Positions 45,933-55,854 are shown, numbered from the stretch's first letter. The stretch: 64,000 nucleotides of DNA from Shewanella avicenniae (GCF_017354945.1 NZ_CP071503.1:2418001-2482000); one strand, 5' to 3'. Notes: generated by a model from the sequence alone, not told the origin. Numbers and translations are program-made.

Positions 45933-46646
45933 ATGAAACGTATTTCACGCCACCATTTAGCTAACAAAATAACACTATTTATCATTGGGTTATTTATTAT
46001 GGCAATTGGTGTTGCGCTGTCGATAAAAGCAGACTTAGGCGTGTCACCTATCTCCTGTGTGCCTTATGTTTTAAGCATGCACTATTCACTGACCGTAGGC
46101 GAACTGACCATTATTTTTAATGCCTTTATCGTGCTGCTGCAAATCATTCTGCTGAAGCGCCGCTATCGTCCGCTGCAGCTGTTACAACTCGTCGCGGCCT
46201 CATTTTTTGGCTACTTCATCGATATTTCGCTCGGGCTGATGCAGACGCTTTCCCTTGAAAGCTATCTGGGTCAATTGCTGACCTGTATTGCAAGCTGCGC
46301 CGTCATCGCCTTTGGCGTGTTCTTGATTGTGAAAGCTAACCTCACTTATCTTCCCGGTGAAGGCCTATCAGTGACTATTGCCGATTTGCTGCAGAGCGAG
46401 TTTGGCCGAGTAAAAATCAGCGTCGATAGCGGTATGGTGATTTGTGGGCTTATCGCTTCCGTTATTATTTTTGGCGAGTTAGTCGGGATCCGTGAAGGCA
46501 CCATCGTCGCGGCGTTACTGGTAGGTTACCTCGTCAAACAATTTGTGATTCGATTTAGCTTTATAGACCGTTACTTTCCGGCCAGTGATGAACCTGAACC
46601 GCACCAAGTACAACAGACTGCGTTATCCGAATCGACTGAGCGATAA
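45933..46646 (+). CDS. YitT/YczE-like membrane protein
   Basis: 237 aa, about five TM helices, no signal cleavage. FIMAIGVALSIKADLGVSPI near the N-terminus and YLPGEGLSVTIADLL in the middle are typical of the YczE/YyaS/YitT (DUF6198-like) proteins, whose function is unresolved. The C-terminal 25 residues are polar and Glu/Gln-rich. Strong SD AAAAGGAAG. Ends at a bidirectional terminator shared with the GST gene. Confidence 0.83.
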   Translation: MKRISRHHLANKITLFIIGLFIMAIGVALSIKADLGVSPISCVPYVLSMHYSLTVGELTIIFNAFIVLLQIILLKRRYRPLQLLQLVAASFFGYFIDISLGLMQTLSLESYLGQLLTCIASCAVIAFGVFLIVKANLTYLPGEGLSVTIADLLQSEFGRVKISVDSGMVICGLIASVIIFGELVGIREGTIVAALLVGYLVKQFVIRFSFIDRYFPASDEPEPHQVQQTALSESTER

Positions 46647-46664
46647 CCCACAACGAGCAATAAC

Positions 46665-46692
46665 AAAAAACGCCCTTCAAAGGGCGTTTTTT
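46665..46692. terminator. Bidirectional terminator
   Basis: AAAAAACGCCCT / AGGGCGTTTTTT with loop TCAA; A-run and T-run flank the GC stem, so it works for the YitT-like gene on + and the GST gene on -. Confidence 0.93.
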
Positions 46693-46706
46693 AATTGCAG
46701 AAGAGA

Positions 46707-47312
46707 TTAAATTAATCCTTCTTCCTTCATAGCGGCTTGTACCGCAGGCCGCGCAGCAACACGGCCACAATAGGCTTGTAAACTTGGCCATGGCGACAAA
46801 TCAAATTTAACCAGCCCCGCCCAACCGAGTACGGTAAACAGGTAAGCATCGGCAATAGTGAAGTTGTCACCTTGCAGATAAGCGTTGGCGCCTAACTGTT
46901 CAGTCACAATCCAATCTAAGCGTTTGCTCAGCAAGGCTTGGGTCGACTCACGTGTCGCTTCAACCATGTTAGGGTTGAACATGGCGCCCATCGGTTTATG
47001 AATTTCAGTTGAAATATACACCAACAAACTTTGCAGCAGGTAACGTCCCATACCCGCTGTTGGCATCAAGCGTGATTCTGGTTTAAGGTCAGCTAAAAAT
47101 TGCGAAATTACAATACCTTCAGTAAGCACGGTACCATCTTGCGCAACCAACGCTGGAATATAACCTTTAGAGTTAACTTGCAGATAATCTTCACCACTTT
47201 CAGTTTTACGTGTTGCCAGATCAACTCGCTCTAAACTGTAGGGTAAGCCAAGTTCTTTCAGCACAATGTGAGGGGCCATCGAGCAGGCACCAGGGGTATA
47301 GTAAAGTTTCAT
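46707..47312 (-). CDS. Glutathione S-transferase (beta class-like)
   Basis: 201 aa. Thioredoxin-fold N-domain MKLYYTPGACSMAPHIVLKE with C10 at the beta-class catalytic position, cis-Pro in KGYIPALV and the Glu/Ser glutathione contact in LTEGIVISQFL; C-domain helices include the N-capping box region DNFTIADAYLFTVLGW. It conjugates or reduces electrophiles with glutathione. The ATG at 47312 matches GstA family N-termini; the longer frame adds 18 unlikely residues. An operator-like palindrome lies 61 bp upstream. Confidence 0.91.
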   Translation of the reverse strand: MKLYYTPGACSMAPHIVLKELGLPYSLERVDLATRKTESGEDYLQVNSKGYIPALVAQDGTVLTEGIVISQFLADLKPESRLMPTAGMGRYLLQSLLVYISTEIHKPMGAMFNPNMVEATRESTQALLSKRLDWIVTEQLGANAYLQGDNFTIADAYLFTVLGWAGLVKFDLSPWPSLQAYCGRVAARPAVQAAMKEEGLI

Positions 47313-47372
47313 CTCGCGTACTTCTTTGGTTATGAGAAATCTCAGTCTATTCATCTCGTATTGCAAAGGAAG

Positions 47373-47392
47373 TACTTACCTCAAAGTAAGTA
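47373..47392. promoter_or_regulatory. Operator-like palindrome upstream of the GST gene
   Basis: TACTTAC-ctcaaa-GTAAGTA: perfect 7-bp arms around a 6-bp spacer. The form recalls sites of HxlR-family redox or electrophile regulators (TACTTAC...GTAAGTA), a resemblance from memory that needs checking. It most likely controls the gst gene. Confidence 0.55.
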
Positions 47393-47509
47393 TGCCGTTT
47401 ACAACATTATTTGCTTAATTATGCTGCGGCCAATAATTGCCACCAGCTAATGTTCAACTAAAACAAGGTATACTCGTAAAAAATCGCGTTTAAATTCAAG
47501 GAGCCTCAC

Positions 47510-48262
47510 ATGAAGCAATGGAAAATGTTAGCCCTGATAGTTGCCGGTAATAGTGTTGCCCTGCCCGCTTTGGCGCAATCGCAACTTGGCGTGGGTGGTG
47601 CTATAGGGTTATCGCAATATGTGTATAAAGACTATGACAATCTGGTGTTGCCAATCCCAATGATCAGTTACGAAAGTGACGATTTCTATTTCAGAGGGCT
47701 TTCTGCTGGCTATTACCTGTTCAAAGACAAACAACAACGTGTGTCATTAGATATTACCTACTCTCCACGCAACTTTGACCCAGACGATACCGATAATACG
47801 CAGCTCAAATTGCTCGATAAGCGCCACAGCACTGTACTGTTTGGCGCGCGCTATCAACTGCGTAATGAATACGGTCAAGTTAATGCTTCATTCCACATGG
47901 ATGCCGCTGATGAAACTGACGGTGGTTTGCAAGCCAATCTGAGCTATGGCTATCCACTCACGCTCACCTCGCAAATCAGCGTGACCCCGAGTGTGGGCAT
48001 CGACTGGCAAAACAGCAAATTCAATCAGTACTACTATGGCGTTAGTCAGCGTGAGGCTCTAACGGCGAATTTGAGCCAATATGAAGCCAGTGCCAGCGTT
48101 TCACCATACCTGAATCTGAGCATGAACTATCGTGTCACTAAGTCATTAATGACCAACGCCGCCGTACGTTATACTTGGCTGGACAGTGAAATTAGCGATA
48201 GCCCTATGGCAGGCCGCGATGGTTTGTTCTCGACCTTTTTCAGCGTGGTATATCAGTTTTAA
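47510..48262 (+). CDS. MipA/OmpV family outer membrane protein
   Basis: 250 aa. Signal peptide ending ALPALA, then LGVGGAIGLSQYVYKDYDN with the MipA/OmpV theme VLPIPMISYESDDFYFRGLSAG (two segments), successive amphipathic strands and a C-terminal FFSVVYQF. The family includes MltA-interacting scaffolds and OmpV-type barrels; this one is probably a 10-12-stranded barrel. Good SD AAGGAG. Confidence 0.88.
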   Translation: MKQWKMLALIVAGNSVALPALAQSQLGVGGAIGLSQYVYKDYDNLVLPIPMISYESDDFYFRGLSAGYYLFKDKQQRVSLDITYSPRNFDPDDTDNTQLKLLDKRHSTVLFGARYQLRNEYGQVNASFHMDAADETDGGLQANLSYGYPLTLTSQISVTPSVGIDWQNSKFNQYYYGVSQREALTANLSQYEASASVSPYLNLSMNYRVTKSLMTNAAVRYTWLDSEISDSPMAGRDGLFSTFFSVVYQF

Positions 48263-48375
48263 CTGAGTTATGTGCAAAATCGGCTAATGAAAATGTGATG
48301 GCTTTGATCTGGCTCACTTTTGCGTTTTCAATCAATGTGCTTCTATAAGCCATTAATTGAAAACGGAGTCAGCTC

Positions 48376-49644
48376 ATGAAAGATGAAACCCTCGCAATTC
48401 ACTACGGTTACGAAACAGATCCCACCACAAAATCGGTCGCGGTTCCGATTTTTCAAACGGTTGCCTACGAATTCGATAGTGCCCAACATGGTGCGGATCT
48501 GTTCAACCTTGAAGTGCCGGGTAACATCTATACCCGCATTATGAACCCCACCAATGATGTGCTTGAAAAGCGCCTTGCTGCGCTTGAAGGTGGCATTGGA
48601 GCTGTCGTCGTAAGTGCGGGTAGTGCCGCCATCAATTACGCCATGCTAACGCTCGCCAAAGCAGGCGATAATATTGTTTCTACGCCGCAGCTTTACGGTG
48701 GCACTTACACCCTGTTTGCCCACATGTTGCCAAGCCAAGGCATTGCGGTGAAGTTTGCCAAAGATGACAAACCTGAAAGTCTGGCGGCGCTGATTGATGA
48801 CAAAACCAAAGCGGTTTATTGCGAATCGATTGGTAACCCTGCAGGCAATATTGTCGATTTAGCGAAAATTGCTGAACTGGCTCACGCCAAAGGCGTTCCG
48901 GTGGTAGTCGATAATACCGTGGCAAGCCCCATCTTATGTAAGCCGATTCAATTTGGCGCCGATATCGTGGTGCACTCCATTACCAAATATGTCGGCGGCC
49001 ATGGCACCACGCTTGGCGGAGTGATCGTTGATAGCGGTAAATTCCCATGGGCAGAAAATGCGGCGAGATTCCCGCAATTTAGCCAACCTGAACCTTCCTA
49101 TCATGGCGTGGTGTACAACGACACCTTCGGCCCAGCCGCCTTTATCGCGCGGGCGCGCACTGTACCACTGCGAAATACTGGCTCAGCCCTGTCGCCCATG
49201 GCGGCCTTTATGTTGCTGCAAGGCATTGAAACCTTGCCGCTACGAATGGAGCGCCACTGTGAAAACGCGATGAAAGTGGCGAAATTCCTGCGTAACCACG
49301 ACAAAGTGAGTTGGGTCAGCTACGGTGGTTTAGCCGATTCACCCTACTATGCGTTGGCGCAAAAATATATGAATGGTAAACCATCGGCCATTTTGTCGTT
49401 CGGCCTTAAAGATGGCTATGAAGCAGGTGTACGTTTCTATGATGCACTGCAGATGATTAAACGCTTGGTCAACATCGGCGATGCGAAATCATTAGCGTGT
49501 CATCCGGCTTCAACCACTCACCGTCAGATGGAGCCGCATGAGCAAGCGCAAGCTGGAGTCAAACCTGAGATGATCCGCCTCTCTATCGGCATCGAGCATA
49601 TCGATGATATTTTAGCGGACCTAGACAAAGCACTGCATGCCTAA
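48376..49644 (+). CDS. metY: O-acetylhomoserine sulfhydrylase (aminocarboxypropyltransferase)
   Basis: 422 aa, PLP enzyme of the Cys/Met metabolism family. It makes homocysteine from O-acetyl- (or O-succinyl-) homoserine and sulfide. PLP Lys204 lies in HSITKYVGGHGTTLGG. IYTRIMNPTNDVLEKRLAAL, VVSAGSAAINYAM and the C-terminal GDAKSLACHPASTTHRQM are conserved. The insert NDTFGPAAFIARARTVPLRN is the MetY-type feature that separates it from MetB/MetC. Single gene with its own terminator; I see no MetJ box or SAM riboswitch. Confidence 0.94.
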   Translation: MKDETLAIHYGYETDPTTKSVAVPIFQTVAYEFDSAQHGADLFNLEVPGNIYTRIMNPTNDVLEKRLAALEGGIGAVVVSAGSAAINYAMLTLAKAGDNIVSTPQLYGGTYTLFAHMLPSQGIAVKFAKDDKPESLAALIDDKTKAVYCESIGNPAGNIVDLAKIAELAHAKGVPVVVDNTVASPILCKPIQFGADIVVHSITKYVGGHGTTLGGVIVDSGKFPWAENAARFPQFSQPEPSYHGVVYNDTFGPAAFIARARTVPLRNTGSALSPMAAFMLLQGIETLPLRMERHCENAMKVAKFLRNHDKVSWVSYGGLADSPYYALAQKYMNGKPSAILSFGLKDGYEAGVRFYDALQMIKRLVNIGDAKSLACHPASTTHRQMEPHEQAQAGVKPEMIRLSIGIEHIDDILADLDKALHA

Positions 49645-49684
49645 CCCGTTGAGTTAACTCAGGCCGAACACAAAACAAAATAGC

Positions 49685-49713
49685 AAAAAGCGCGTTTATT
49701 AACGCGCTTTTTT
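49685..49713. terminator. Bidirectional terminator after metY
   Basis: A 12-bp stem AAAAAGCGCGTT / AACGCGCTTTTT, loop TATT; it lies between metY and the convergent diguanylate cyclase gene. Confidence 0.93.
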
Positions 49714-49740
49714 CATTGGATGAGCGAACAAAGGCTCGGG

Positions 49741-51171
49741 CTAATTGACCGAGTTAAGTAGCGGCTTAAAGCCACTCTTATCCATCTCGATGCGATCTTT
49801 ACCCGCGCCCTTAGCGCGATACAAGGCTTCATCGGCATGACGAATCAACACATCTTCTTGCGATACGTTAAGTTCTGGATGCGACACGCCCCCAAGACTG
49901 ATGGTTACGTGAATCGACTGCGAGCCTTCAACCAATTGCATGTCTTTTACCGCATGGCGAATCCGTTCGCCCATTTGGGCGACATCCACTGAAGACGCAC
50001 CAGGCAACACCACCAAAAACTCTTCGCCACCGTAGCGCGTGAGAATATCCCCTTCACGCAGCACACTGCGAACGCTCTTCACTACGCCTATCAACACGCG
50101 ATCGCCAATTAGGTGGCCATAAGTGTCGTTAATCACTTTAAAATCATCGATATCAAACAGAATGACCCCGAGAGGCGAATCGCCACGTACCGCGCGTTGG
50201 AACTCTTCATTCAAACGCTTAGCACCGAAACCACGATTATAAACACCAGTTAACGGGTCTTGAGTGGCCAGCAGTCGCATCCGGCCATGCGTCAATGAGT
50301 TATTGAGCGCTAGTCCTAATCCGATACGCAGAATGCTAATTCGGTGAATGACCTCTTCGTCGTAATCCTTCTCCGCGGCTAACACAATCACACCAAGTGA
50401 CACCCCTTTATAAACAATCGGGTCCACAATGACATACTTAGTATTGTGTTCACCAATTACATGATTCAGCACGATTTCAGCATTTTTGGGTAAACGAATA
50501 ATCTGGGTTTCACCACTATTGATTGCTTCTTTGACGTAGTCACTTCGCAACACACTGTGCACATCACTGATCACGTGACAGGCAACCGTTTCTAATTCGC
50601 CATGCTCAACCACGGCGAGTAAGCCCCCAACCGAATTGGTATAGAGCATGAGTTTACGGATCGCTTTATCGGCTAATGGCTCAATATCGAGCTGGGTCGC
50701 CAACATATTAGAAAAGGAGTGCGCGGCGCGTTCAGTAATAATGGTACGGCTGAGGGTTTGCGCTAACAGGTTAAATGCGGTGGCACTCTCACCAAACTCG
50801 TCGTCTGAATCGACTTCAATTTGGCAACCCATTTTACCGCATAACTCTTCGGTGCTGAGCATAACGGTGAGTTCTTCTTCATCTGCTTGATGAATGCCGC
50901 GGCGCATAGTTTCAGCCAATGAGCGCATATGCCGCCCAACATTACTCAAGATAATCAGCCGAGACCCCACAACTTTACGCGCCAAATAATAGTTCACTCC
51001 CCCTGCGATAAGCCCCGCAGAAATACAGGCAATAAAAAATGGCAACGTCAGTACATAGTCGGACGGCACGCCGAGTAGTGTGACAAAAAATGGAAATACC
51101 GTGCCGATCATGAAGCCAAAGATGCCCATAAATATGGCCAAATCGCTAAAGACCTTTCGCGTTAGTCTCAA
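49741..51171 (-). CDS. Membrane diguanylate cyclase (TM-HAMP-like-GAF-GGDEF)
   Basis: 476 aa. Two N-terminal TM helices (about residues 9-32 and 38-60), a HAMP-like linker, a GAF-like domain (about 150-300) and a GGDEF domain (about 310-465) with DIDDFKVINDTYGHLIGD and RYGGEEF. The active-site GGEEF is intact, and RxxD (REGD) five residues before it is an inhibitory I-site, so it should make c-di-GMP with product inhibition. The start is a TTG with AGAGGAT 7 nt upstream; no earlier ATG fits. The signal sensed by the GAF-like part is unknown. Confidence 0.87.
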   Translation of the reverse strand: MRLTRKVFSDLAIFMGIFGFMIGTVFPFFVTLLGVPSDYVLTLPFFIACISAGLIAGGVNYYLARKVVGSRLIILSNVGRHMRSLAETMRRGIHQADEEELTVMLSTEELCGKMGCQIEVDSDDEFGESATAFNLLAQTLSRTIITERAAHSFSNMLATQLDIEPLADKAIRKLMLYTNSVGGLLAVVEHGELETVACHVISDVHSVLRSDYVKEAINSGETQIIRLPKNAEIVLNHVIGEHNTKYVIVDPIVYKGVSLGVIVLAAEKDYDEEVIHRISILRIGLGLALNNSLTHGRMRLLATQDPLTGVYNRGFGAKRLNEEFQRAVRGDSPLGVILFDIDDFKVINDTYGHLIGDRVLIGVVKSVRSVLREGDILTRYGGEEFLVVLPGASSVDVAQMGERIRHAVKDMQLVEGSQSIHVTISLGGVSHPELNVSQEDVLIRHADEALYRAKGAGKDRIEMDKSGFKPLLNSVN

Positions 51172-51579
51172 AGTGAGATCCTCTGTTAACCGTCTGCAAG
51201 CTGCAAACGCCTACAAAAATCACCAACCTACGAAGATCAGTGAACCTTGTTAAGTATATAACCTTTTCAAATTTCACTTAGTCTTTACCCAATAAATTGG
51301 TTTTTCTGATTTTCATCCCAGTTGTTGCGGGCAATACTCCCCATCACCCAGGCCACAGAATGCTCGCATCCATCTAATGATTAGCCGCTGCTGTCATCAA
51401 AGGAATGTGGGTGATTCGAGATGATGTTGTGAAACGCGAGTTTAACTAACCGCCGCAGTACAATGTTTGAAGCACAGCAAATTATCGCGCTCAGCGCTGG
51501 CAAAATAGCCGCAGAATTTCAGTAAGTTATTTGAATAAAAAAACAGGATGAACAAGCTACAATTAGCCTCCGCAATGCG
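51172..51579. other. Gap between focA terminator and the GGDEF gene
   Basis: About 400 bp without an ORF. The GGDEF promoter should lie in 51190-51300 on the minus strand; an AT-rich stretch there (AAGTATATAACC near 51250) is a possible -10 region. Nothing else recognised. Confidence 0.35.
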
Positions 51580-51613
51580 TAAAAAAATACCGCTTCATCG
51601 AGAAGCGGTATTT
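51580..51613 (-). terminator. Terminator of focA
   Basis: A 12-bp perfect stem AAATACCGCTTC / GAAGCGGTATTT with a 5-nt loop; read on the minus strand it ends in a run of eight T interrupted by the stem's own AAA pairing. It lies 27 nt past the focA stop. Confidence 0.9.
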
Positions 51614-51639
51614 CAAACAATCTTGAGTGGAATTAACCG

Positions 51640-52539
51640 TTAATCGACGGAGGCTGCTGTCACTTGCGATGCGTCATCATCATTGAGGTCAGTGGCATGG
51701 CTGACATCACTTTGCGCGCCAGACAATTTTTCAACACCCAGCAATCCTAACCCGATAAAGAATGCGCCACCGGCAATATTGCCTAAGGTGACTGGAATAA
51801 TATTCGCCATAATCACATGACTGATATTCAGCGCTTCGAGCGTTTCTGCGGTGTAACCATGCGCTAACAGAAATTCCATCGGAATCGCATCTTTAAACAC
51901 CAATCCGAGCGGCAACATAAACATGTTAGCGATGCTGTGCTCAAAACCGGTCGAAACAAACAGCGCTACTGGCATAATCATCAACAACGCCTTAGTCCCT
52001 GGTTGTTTTGACATATAAGATAGCCATACACCGAGACACACCATGATGTTACACAACATGCCTAAGAAAAATGCTTGGCTCCAGGTGTGATGTAACTTGT
52101 GCAGTGATACGCCAATGACGTTCATTCCCCAGTCACCGCCAGCGACTAGATTTAAGCCGGCGCCTGAGACTAATCCAACCAGAATTAACGCCCCAATCGC
52201 GTTACCAACGTACACTTCAGCCCAGCATACTAACATGCGAGATACGCTCACCCGCCCTTGAACACAGGCCACTGCGGTCAGTACGGTGCTGGTAAACAGC
52301 TCCATACCAAATAACACCACTAAAATCAGCCCAAGGCTGAACACAGTACCACCGAGCAGATGAATAACGCCCCAATGTGCTTCCTTAGTGCCTGTGGTCA
52401 CCGTGATATAGAAAACAAAGGCTAAGCCAATAAAAAATCCGGCATACACAGACTGTGCTATGCGATGTAGCGAATTTTTATTCACTTTAGCTTCACCACT
52501 TTGGATGACATTTTGCAAATGGTCAGAAAACGGCTTCAT
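51640..52539 (-). CDS. focA: Formate channel FocA
   Basis: 299 aa, six TM helices, pentameric formate/nitrite transporter fold that exports or imports formate made by PflB. FNT signatures: QSVYAGFFIGLAFVFY, GMELFTSTVLTAVA and NIIPVTLGNIAGGAFFIGLG; the gating His lies in TGFEHSIANMFMLPLG. The C-terminal 30 residues are acidic. AAGAGGTAG precedes the ATG. Transcribed divergently from pflB, whereas in enterobacteria focA and pflB form one operon. Confidence 0.93.
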   Translation of the reverse strand: MKPFSDHLQNVIQSGEAKVNKNSLHRIAQSVYAGFFIGLAFVFYITVTTGTKEAHWGVIHLLGGTVFSLGLILVVLFGMELFTSTVLTAVACVQGRVSVSRMLVCWAEVYVGNAIGALILVGLVSGAGLNLVAGGDWGMNVIGVSLHKLHHTWSQAFFLGMLCNIMVCLGVWLSYMSKQPGTKALLMIMPVALFVSTGFEHSIANMFMLPLGLVFKDAIPMEFLLAHGYTAETLEALNISHVIMANIIPVTLGNIAGGAFFIGLGLLGVEKLSGAQSDVSHATDLNDDDASQVTAASVD

Positions 52540-53523
52540 TTTTACTACCTCTTGGGAGCGTCTACAGGCACTGAGAACAACTGTTTTTTGTTCAACAACT
52601 TGCCTCTGCTACTGGCGTTTATTCGACAGCACTAAAGTATAATTGCAACATTTTTGAAACATCTGATTTACATACAGAAATTGCAAAACTACATCACAGC
52701 TGGTGCTATATTTGGCGCTGTCACAATTGGAAAATCAATTTTACCAATAAAAAGATGTTAGCTAGATCTCAGTTCCATCATCTTTTTGAGGAATGCACAA
52801 AGCACGATCATCTATCGGGCAGTTTTTGATCACTCGCAAATTGTATGAAGATTTCAGTTTTGATACCTAAAAAAGCGATTGAGAAGACCACGAATATTAG
52901 ACTAAAGTCTAAACACCCTTATTCCACTTGCGCTGAACGATATATTAGCACTTTGCATAACTTCTGTTTTAATGGCCCCCAAAATACACGCGGCTCATCA
53001 AAAAGACTCACTGGTACAACCAGACAATCGCATTACTCAGAATGGTGCAGAACGTTTGAAAATTGTACAAATAATCTCGTAACTCACGATAAACGTGACG
53101 TTTTAGGCCATTAAATCCGCCAACTGACCAATATTCAGACTAGCTATCGCCTGTTTTTAATTTCGTAATTTAACTACATTTTGTAAGAAAAATATCGTGT
53201 CATTTTGGGGCGACCAAGCTCTTAATTGCGTCAAAATTGATACGCCTGTAACAATTTCAGCATTAAGTAGTACTTATCAGTGTTTAATCTGTGGGGCGGC
53301 AAAAAAGATTGTGTTAATATCTCTATGGACAATTGGTCTTACCAATTCTGATTAAGGTGTTTACCAAGGCATATAATCAGGATTATGCAGATTGAACGGC
53401 AATAATATCCCGGTCAAAACAATCCATAGTACCGGGGTTCTGCTAAATAAAAGGGGTTAACGGCCCGTGGAATCAGACAGGCCCATAATCCCGCCAACTT
53501 TATCAACGAAAAGGTGAAGTAAG
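52540..53523. other. 984-bp regulatory region between focA and pflB
   Basis: Long AT-rich intergenic region for two divergent fermentation genes. Seen: a 9-bp inverted repeat AAAAAGATG/CATCTTTTT (52749-52787), a perfect PdhR-type palindrome (53331-53347) and CCCGGT/ACCGGG (about 53418-53445) in the pflB leader. A short frame at 52845-53114 lacks an SD and homology, so I do not call it a gene. I found no full FNR site (TTGAT-N4-ATCAA). Confidence 0.55.
53331..53347. promoter_or_regulatory. PdhR-type operator upstream of pflB
   Basis: AATTGGT-CTT-ACCAATT is a perfect palindrome with 7-bp arms and matches the consensus of the pyruvate-sensing repressor PdhR (ATTGGTNNNACCAAT). It lies about 180 bp before the pflB start, within a probable promoter region. 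It predicts pyruvate control of pflBA. Confidence 0.8.
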
Positions 53524-55806
53524 ATGACCGAAACAACTGATCTGTTCCAAAAGGCATGGGAAGGGTTTGTTCCTGGTGACTGGAAATCTGAAGTTAACGT
53601 TCGTGATTTTATCCAGAAAAACTACACTCCTTACGAGGGTGACGAAGCGTTCTTAGCAGGTCCTACCGCAGCTACCATCACTTTGTGGGACAAAGTGATG
53701 GAAGGCATCAAGCTGGAAAACAGCACTCACGCGCCTGTCGACTTTGATACTGACAAAGTATCTACCATCGATTCTCATGACGCGGGTTACATTGTAAAAG
53801 ATTTAGAAACTATCGTTGGCTTGCAAACTGAAGCGCCACTGAAACGCGCACTGTTGCCTAACGGTGGTATTCGCATGATCGAAGGTTCATGCAAAGCGTA
53901 TGACCGCGAATTAGACCCACAACTGAACTACATCTACTCAGATCTGCGTAAGACACACAACGCTGGGGTATTTGACGTTTACACACCAGAAATTCTGGCT
54001 TGCCGTAAATCAGGTGTATTGACCGGTCTGCCTGACGCTTATGGCCGTGGTCGTATTATCGGTGACTACCGTCGCGTTGCACTGTACGGTATCAATTACT
54101 TGATGAAAGATAAGTATGCCCAGTTCGGTTCACTGCAAGCTCAAATGGAAGCGGGTGAAGATCTGCAAAACGTTATCCAATTGCGTGAAGAGATTGCTGA
54201 ACAACATCGCGCATTGGGTCAAATGAAAAAAATGGCGGCTAAATATGGTCTAGATATCTCTGGCCCAGCCACCAATGCTAAAGAAGCGATTCAGTGGACT
54301 TACTTCGGTTACCTCGCTGCAGTAAAGAGCCAAAACGGCGCTGCAATGTCTTTAGGCCGCACCTCTTCTTTCTTAGATGCTTATATCGAACGCGATCTGA
54401 AAAAAGGCGTGATCACTGAAGAACAAGCACAAGAGATGATCGACCATTTCGTCATGAAACTGCGTATGGTGCGTTTCCTGCGCACACCAGAGTACGACGA
54501 ACTGTTCTCTGGCGACCCAATCTGGGCAACTGAATCTATCGGTGGTATGGGCTTAGATGGCCGTACGCTGGTGACAAAAAACAGCTTCCGCTTCCTGCAC
54601 ACCCTGTACAACATGGGTCCTAGCCCAGAGCCAAACATCACTGTTTTGTGGTCAGATGCATTGCCAGAAGGCTTTAAAAAGTACTGTGCCAAAGTGTCTA
54701 TCGACACCAGCTCAATCCAGTACGAAAACGATGATCTGATGCGTCCTGATTTCGAATCAGACGACTACGGTATCGCTTGCTGCGTGAGTCCAATGATTAT
54801 TGGTAAACAAATGCAGTTCTTCGGTGCTCGTGCCAACTTAGCAAAAACCCTGTTGTATACAATCAACGGCGGTGTTGACGAAAAACTGAAAACGCAAATC
54901 GGTCCAAAACTGGGTGCAATCACTGCTGAAGTGTTGGATTACGACGAAGTACTGTCTCGCTTAGACACCATGATGGGCTGGTTGGCTGACCAATATGTCA
55001 CCGCGCTGAACGTGATTCACTACATGCACGACAAGTACAGCTATGAAGCTGCGCTGATGGCACTGCATGACCGTGACGTACGCCGTACCATGGCTTGTGG
55101 TATCGCAGGTCTGTCTATCGCGGCTGACTCTCTATCTGCTATCAAGTACGCCAAAGTTAAGCCTGTACGTGATGAAGACGGTATCGCTGTAGACTTCGAA
55201 ATCGAAGGCGATTATCCAAAATTTGGTAACAACGATGCACGCGTTGACGATATTGCATGTGACTTGGTTGAGCGCTTTATGGCCAAGATCCGCGATAAGA
55301 AAATGTACCGCAACGCGATTCCAACTCAGTCAATCCTAACCATCACTTCTAACGTTGTGTACGGTAAGAAGACTGGTAACACCCCAGACGGTCGTCGTGC
55401 AGGTGCACCATTTGCACCAGGTGCAAACCCAATGCACGGTCGTGATGAGAAAGGTGCGGTTGCATCTTTGACATCAGTCGCTAAACTGCCGTTTGCTCAC
55501 GCTCAAGATGGTATCTCTTACACCTTCTCTATCGTGCCAAATGCACTGGGTAAAGATGACTCCGCTCGCCGCAGTAACCTTGCTGCGTTGATGGATGGTT
55601 ATTTTGCCCATAAGCCAGGCCATGAAGGCGGTCAGCACCTCAACGTGAACGTGATGAATCGTGAAATGTTGGAAGATGCGGTAGCTAACCCTGATAAATA
55701 TCCACAGTTAACTATCCGTGTATCTGGTTACGCAGTGCGCTTTAACTCACTGACCCCAGAACAACAACGGGACGTAATCACCCGTACTTTCACCCAGTCT
55801 ATTTAA
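53524..55806 (+). CDS. pflB: Formate C-acetyltransferase (pyruvate formate-lyase)
   Basis: 760 aa glycyl radical enzyme: pyruvate plus CoA to acetyl-CoA plus formate under anoxia. The adjacent catalytic cysteines are C419-C420 (YGIACCVSP), and the radical-bearing glycine is G735 in RVSGYAVRF, 26 residues from the end. Length and sequence track E. coli PflB closely. Codon use is strongly biased, indicating high expression. AAGGTGA is the SD. Followed by pflA after a hairpin. Confidence 0.97.
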   Translation: MTETTDLFQKAWEGFVPGDWKSEVNVRDFIQKNYTPYEGDEAFLAGPTAATITLWDKVMEGIKLENSTHAPVDFDTDKVSTIDSHDAGYIVKDLETIVGLQTEAPLKRALLPNGGIRMIEGSCKAYDRELDPQLNYIYSDLRKTHNAGVFDVYTPEILACRKSGVLTGLPDAYGRGRIIGDYRRVALYGINYLMKDKYAQFGSLQAQMEAGEDLQNVIQLREEIAEQHRALGQMKKMAAKYGLDISGPATNAKEAIQWTYFGYLAAVKSQNGAAMSLGRTSSFLDAYIERDLKKGVITEEQAQEMIDHFVMKLRMVRFLRTPEYDELFSGDPIWATESIGGMGLDGRTLVTKNSFRFLHTLYNMGPSPEPNITVLWSDALPEGFKKYCAKVSIDTSSIQYENDDLMRPDFESDDYGIACCVSPMIIGKQMQFFGARANLAKTLLYTINGGVDEKLKTQIGPKLGAITAEVLDYDEVLSRLDTMMGWLADQYVTALNVIHYMHDKYSYEAALMALHDRDVRRTMACGIAGLSIAADSLSAIKYAKVKPVRDEDGIAVDFEIEGDYPKFGNNDARVDDIACDLVERFMAKIRDKKMYRNAIPTQSILTITSNVVYGKKTGNTPDGRRAGAPFAPGANPMHGRDEKGAVASLTSVAKLPFAHAQDGISYTFSIVPNALGKDDSARRSNLAALMDGYFAHKPGHEGGQHLNVNVMNREMLEDAVANPDKYPQLTIRVSGYAVRFNSLTPEQQRDVITRTFTQSI

Positions 55807-55811
55807 TCCCG

Positions 55812-55839
55812 AAGGCTGCAGTGACCACACTGCAGCCTT
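55812..55839 (+). other. Attenuator-like hairpin between pflB and pflA
   Basis: A 12-bp perfect stem AAGGCTGCAGTG / CACTGCAGCCTT with loop ACCA, followed by only TATTC. It sits 5 nt after the pflB stop and 15 nt before pflA. It probably lets a minority of transcripts reach pflA, matching the need for much less activase than enzyme. Confidence 0.75.
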
Positions 55840-55854
55840 TATTCAGGAGAGTTG

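Noticed and set aside
48263..48375. MetJ box or SAM riboswitch before metY
   Set aside because: No AGACGTCT-like tandem repeats and no SAM aptamer motifs in the 113-bp leader.
52845..53114. 89-codon frame in the focA-pflB gap
   Set aside because: No SD, composition like the AT-rich non-coding flank, no recognisable motif; it lies in a regulatory region.
53331..53347. Reading the palindrome as an FNR or CRP site
   Set aside because: It lacks TTGAT-N4-ATCAA and TGTGA-N6-TCACA; symmetry and sequence fit PdhR instead.
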